Below are positions 28,013 to 32,321 of a stretch of 32,321 bases of DNA, piece by piece. The notes beneath the pieces are model-generated. The model did no database searches and was not told where the DNA came from. It saw only the letters and a list, made by a program, of their open reading frames with translations. Each line of letters begins with the position of its first letter. Within the stretch, counting starts at the first letter, position 1. This DNA is from Basidiobolus meristosporus CBS 931.73 (lineage: Eukaryota > Basidiobolomycota > Basidiobolomycetes > Basidiobolales > Basidiobolaceae), in NCBI GenBank assembly GCA_002104905.1, contig MCFE01000832.1:1-32321 (forward strand), given 5' to 3'. The position numbers and the translations under genes are program-made.

Positions 28013-31000
28013 ATGACTATTATTGACAATGACCACCTCGAGGAGGTAGCTAAAAAATCTGGAGACTTAAAGATACCTGAGCACGAACGTCTTGAGCAGT
28101 TGATTGTTTTAACTGAACTGATGAAGCGCGAAGCTCACAAATTGAGCCAAGAACAAACTCTCACCGTCATAAAGAGGCAAGTACTTTAATCTTGACCAAG
28201 GAATTATTGGCCCATCCCGGCAAACTAATGCTTTCCTTCCCCTGAAGCTTACGTCTATGTTTAGTCGAGCAAAACAAGGAGATTCGGTGGATGGGCTTTC
28301 GCATATGCCGATATCTACTGACAAGCCCGCATTCCCCCCAATTGATGTTCGAGTTCCACTTTGACCTGTTCATAATAAGGTAATTTTCGCAAGGGAGCAA
28401 GATTGCATGATATATACAAGACCCATTCAGCCCCTCTAACGCTTGGCTTTACTTAGAACTCTAATGAGGGACCAAAAATTCGATCCTGAGCGCGAGCAAG
28501 CTCTGAAACTGACTAGAGGCTTAATCAGCTGTGCAAACAAGACCAGCTTTATCAAGCCCGGAATAGTTCGGGCATTAATAGCAATCGCCGAGCAGCCAGA
28601 CGATAGAATAAGACTGGTGTGTCTGGAGACTCTGTGTGAACTAAGTAATCATTGCCTTGATTTATGCTTAGCGTGGACATTACTGATCTTCCTTTCCTCA
28701 CCAGTGATCCAGAATGTAGAGTTGGTTGTGTCTTGTGGAGGAGTCAGGGTGGTGTTACAGGCTTTGATGGATGGTCCAAAAGAAATTATAGACCCTTTAG
28801 TTATGACCTTGCTTTATATCGTGGATAAGCCACAAAGTCGTGTCTTTATACGACCTGCAGTTGATTTGGAGGTAGGAATTGTCGTATATTTCACAAGTGG
28901 CTCGCGCTCAACCGATTGCGTTAAACTTTTCCCGACAGATGGTTATATCGAGCTTCACCGATACATACACACTTGCTCAAGGCTATGAAGAGAGACTGAA
29001 ATCACACGCTCGTATCGTCTCCACCTATTTGAAATCATGGACGGGTAAGTACACACACACACACACGCAGAAAAGTTTCCGCTGACTAACGAAAATCCCA
29101 AACAGGTCTGATCTATCTCTCTATGGACAGCAAGAAGGCCATCAAATCCATCATACTCTCATTAAAGTCCCCTCTTAAAGAAACTAAGGTTTTTATGGAC
29201 ACATGGACTTCTCGCCAATAAGACAGGCAACTAATGTCAGGATTTTAGAAAATTGTACTAGAAATGTTATTCGACTTGTTTCGGTTCAAATACCCCAAAA
29301 ATCCCGCTAGAGCAATGAAGGAGTTGAATCAAAGTAAGCCACCCTATTCCACCTTTTCACGAATTCCTTTAACCCCGGCCGTCGAAGTATACATCCAATC
29401 CACAGGTGGCCCCAAAACAAGCAATGGCCTGGACCTCGTGGAACACCACCTGGCCATACTTTTAATCCTCTTCGTTGACGCTGGTCTCATTGAGGTAGAT
29501 TTCGTGTAGCAATCTCTATGAACATCGCCTTGCCCCGGTGCTCATCTATTTGCCTAGATCCTCATCGAGCTGATTGAAAGTGAGAGCAAGAGTACATCTG
29601 AGGTTGCAACCATACTAGTTGCCCAAGTACTACAGCTTGGAAATCGACTGCTACCTGGTTCTTACGGGCCCAAGATACAGGTGGGGTTCTCTGTGAATCC
29701 TCTCGCATACCTCTAATCCTAACTTCACGGATGCAACAGGCACTCCCACGCTTGTTTAAAATGGCTGCTAGTTTTGGTGACGAGAAGCTTCGACACGTGG
29801 CCACAGACGCACTAAGCCAGATCGATAATATGCGAAGACTAGATCAACATTCAGTGAACGGTGCTGCAGATAGGTAAATTCTGCGATGTCTATTCAACCG
29901 GTCTGTCATAGACTTGTATTAATATACCGCCGTACAGGTCTGGGAAACTAAAAAACCGCGAGCAGCGTCAGGTGGAGCAGGCGAAGATCCGAGTGGGCAA
30001 ACAGATTGACGACTTGCAATTCAGGAATATGCTGAACGACACGCAGGTTCTTAGCGAAAAAGAGTACACGAAGTGGAATTGGGAACTCATCTTGGAGCTA
30101 ATCCAAGCCTTTGCTGAACGCCAAGCGTCTTGAGGAAGCCATAAAGGCACGAAATTCTTGAAACGACTGATTTGTTTTTACCGGCCATCTTACCAATTAT
30201 TCTCAACATTCCCAAAACGGAGGTAGGCTGAGCGTTCGCGAGGGTGGTTTCTTTCGACACCGCCTAATTCACCAGCTTTATTAGAAAAACATGCAGTACG
30301 TGGACATTGGGTGCGCATTAATGTCCACACTACTGGCAAACCCCGAGGGGTGCGATATCTATCCGAAAACAAATTCTTACGCCAGATCCGCGAGTGCCTT
30401 AGTCAGCTGATCCCGTTAGTAGCGCTGTACACTTTTCTAATGGGCCCTTGCATTCTGACGCTAGTTCATGGGTATCTAGGTGTATGGAAGCCCCGAAGAG
30501 GAGCCGATGTTCTCAAGAGAGAGAATGGAAGCCACCCTGACATCCGGATATTTCACGTTGTTAGGCACACTATGCCAGCACAGTGAGGGGGTTTGGCTGA
30601 TGGAGCAATTCAAGATCTTCAGTTTGTATTACCACCTTAGTGAATTGCGCAGTCGGGACGATTTGATCAGAGCCATCATCGGGAACATGGATTATAGCAT
30701 GTGCGTGAGCTGTCTGAGATTCACATCTACTCTTACTCATTCATATATATTCTCAGGGATGGCCATCCTCGCATAATCTTATCTAAAATCATGACATCGC
30801 ATACAAGGTATCGATTCAGCATCGACCAACTTAACTCCATGGCCAGCAGCATGTTAACTCTTTACGCAAGCATATCCGACTTTTTGCTACCAAATACCTT
30901 CAAACGATCATTCGAGCCAGCGGTAATGAGTTCAACGAGTGGGCCATTAGACTGTTGATCACCCAGGTAAGCAGCCACGTTTGTTCCCCATTCATAATAG

Positions 31001-32321
31001 GCCACCAACACATCTCTTTAAGCTGTATGACCCGTCGGTCGAAGTGTGCGAGATGGCAGTGAAGGTTCTGGATGAAGCATGCAAGAACCAACAGAATCTT
31101 GAGAGCCTGGTCCGATTACGACCAAGTTTAGAGCACCTCGGCGACATCGGAAACCCGCTTTTGTTAAGGTAATATTCGATACGAGGCTGACCTGGAGTTA
31201 TGTGACATGCCGACTGACAGGGAGCCAGATTTCTATCCACCTCTACAGGATTCCGGTATCTGCTTGAACTGGACTACATAGAATCGGAAATGGAAGACTG
31301 GTTTGAGGTTTGTGGTGGTGATGTAGCGGCATTTTCGGTGATCATTTGAGCTAACTTTCAGACGATGCTGCAACTTAGCGACGCAATAAGAACTATGTCA
31401 TCCATCTCGAGCTTGCATTGTCGAAAGCGCTAAGTAATGACCCAGCTCCGCCCGTTCCAAAGCCCACCACAGGGAAGTTCGACAGTGGTGATGTGGACCC
31501 AGAGCCCGATCCGTACGTATTTGCTTGTGATTGTGTTGAGGAGGTCTACCCCTAATGATTTCCCTTACCAACTAGACCTGCGGTCCTGCTCACCCCACCC
31601 CATTTCTATGGCGGGCTAACGCGAACCAAGGAAGGCTGCGATCTTCTCCGCAAGAAAGGTCATTTCAAGCACTTCGCCGAATTCCTTCGCACCTATTCGA
31701 TCGACTTCGGCGACAAGCACGCCATTCTCGAGCTGAAGTCCATACTGTGGGCAGTGGTATGTTCCAGCCGAACTGACGGCGTAGTTGGCCCACCCACATT
31801 GAGGACGTGCACTCATCAGTAGGAACCTTTTTAGGGGCACATCGGATCGACGAAGATTGGATTGCGATTCCTGGAGGAGGAAGACGTGATCAAGAATATC
31901 GTGGACATCGCGGAGAACTCCCCCGTACTATCTCTTAGAGGGTAATTAAGTCGAGCACACGGTTAATTCGACACCACCCCCACTAACCATCCTTCCCCCC
32001 CCCCTCCCTCACTCCTGGAAATCCCCCAGCACGGGCTACTATGTACTAGGGCTGATTTCGCGATCCTCACAAGGGGCGGACATACTGGAGGAGTTCGGTT
32101 GGCAAACCGCCAACATCGCACTGGGAACCTCTCGGGGGCTATGCGTGCCAGAGGACCCTAGTAAATTCCTGATGGTAAGTAGGAAGAGGCGAGGAGATTC
32201 AGTATCATACGATTAACCCCTGTTCCCATCGACTTCCAGCTTCCCCCATGGAAGTTCCAAGGCAAGCAGTCACAATACGATCCGTTCAACCGGAGTTGAA
32301 CCTGGACAAAACGGAGGTAGA
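28013..32321 (+). CDS. TSC11: TORC2 subunit Rictor/Avo3 homologue, N-terminal about 980 codons, runs off the edge
   Basis: Essential scaffold of TOR complex 2 (Rictor in animals, Avo3/Tsc11 in budding yeast, Ste20 in fission yeast). Exons: 28013-28176, 28248-28379, 28457-28644, 28705-28871, 28939-29044, 29106-29188, 29249-29333, 29406-29494, 29558-29680, 29740-29873, 29938-30222, 30285-30418, 30480-30700, 30757-30807, 30871-30966, 31023-31168, 31229-31307, 31379-31512, 31576-31756, 31835-31941, 32030-32174, 32240 to the edge. Family blocks: VCLETLCEL, VVSCGGVRVVLQALMDGP and RPAVDLE in the N-terminal armadillo-like part; YTKWNWELILELI; DGHPRIILSKIM; RFLSTSTGFRYL; TPPHFYGGLTRTKEGC; ILWAVGHIGSTKIGL. 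Intron 1 has a GC donor. Phases agree, except for single-base losses in exons 11, 12, 14 and 22 described in the findings. The ATG at 28013 is the first in frame; a missed upstream exon is possible. Confidence 0.9.
29047..29068. repeat. Short (AC)n run in Rictor intron 5
   Basis: An alternating AC tract begins two bases into the donor GTAAGT consensus of the intron at 29045-29105 and ends ACGCAG. The true acceptor is the later CAG at 29105, because only that keeps the reading frame and gives GLIYLSMDSKKA. Confidence 0.8.

Noticed and set aside
29047-29072. ACGCAG after the AC run as the acceptor of Rictor intron 5
   Set aside because: The intron would be under 30 bp and the frame would not give the conserved GLIYLSMDSKKA block.
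31221-31230. Apparent frameshift before RFLSTSTGFRYL in Rictor
   Set aside because: Using the acceptor CCAG at 31228 instead of ACAG at 31220 restores the frame exactly.
31361-31380. Apparent frameshift before RNKNYVIHLE in Rictor
   Set aside because: Using the acceptor TTAG at 31378 instead of TCAG at 31361 restores the frame without any indel.
1-32321. CRISPR arrays, tRNA or rRNA genes, bacterial promoters or terminators
   Set aside because: No regularly spaced direct repeats, no cloverleaf with a T-loop, and the gene structure is clearly eukaryotic.

Overview
The window looks like a fungal, most likely basidiomycete and possibly rust-type, chromosome. The genes on the right are cut by many introns of about 56-90 bp with CTAAC/CTAAT-type branch sites, and a TORC2 Rictor homologue can be assembled across 22 exons. 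The left two thirds is a pile of old, CpG-poor transposable elements. The organism itself cannot be named from sequence alone.

Layout. 1-5471: two tandem, decayed copies (about 4.06 kb apart) of an unrecognised repeat unit. It has a plus-strand gene of unknown function and, facing it, a minus-strand gene fragment resembling the TNP2 transposases of fungal CACTA/Plavaka-type DNA transposons. A 349-bp solo LTR with a perfect 5-bp target duplication sits in the first copy. 5472-6745: truncated minus-strand Ty1/copia element (Z). 6979-7244: old LTR fragment. 7314-21147: three related Ty1/copia elements. A (plus) is split by B (minus), which inserted in A's 3' LTR with target duplication ttcta. 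C (plus) follows 54 bp later and is itself split by a 734-bp foldback element with 347-bp inverted arms. All three are inactivated by stops and frameshifts. A and C share several identical lesions, including loss of a catalytic reverse transcriptase Asp. The primer-binding site of A and C matches the anticodon stem-loop of initiator tRNA-Met (half-tRNA priming, as in Ty5 and Drosophila copia), and the gag ATG lies inside it.

At about 21.82 kb CpG abruptly reappears and GC rises, marking the change from silenced repeats to a gene island. This holds an MFSD1-like major facilitator transporter (23760-25367, minus, 5 exons including a 16-nt exon), a 121-residue SIVA-like cysteine-rich zinc protein (26788-27291, minus, 3 exons), and the 5' part of the TORC2 subunit Rictor/Avo3 (28013 to the right edge, plus). 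SIVA-like and Rictor are transcribed divergently from a 721-bp intergenic region. The Rictor model has a GC-AG first intron and several single-base losses, nearly all in homopolymers, that look more like assembly errors than decay.

No tRNA, rRNA, CRISPR array or bacterial-type operon was seen.
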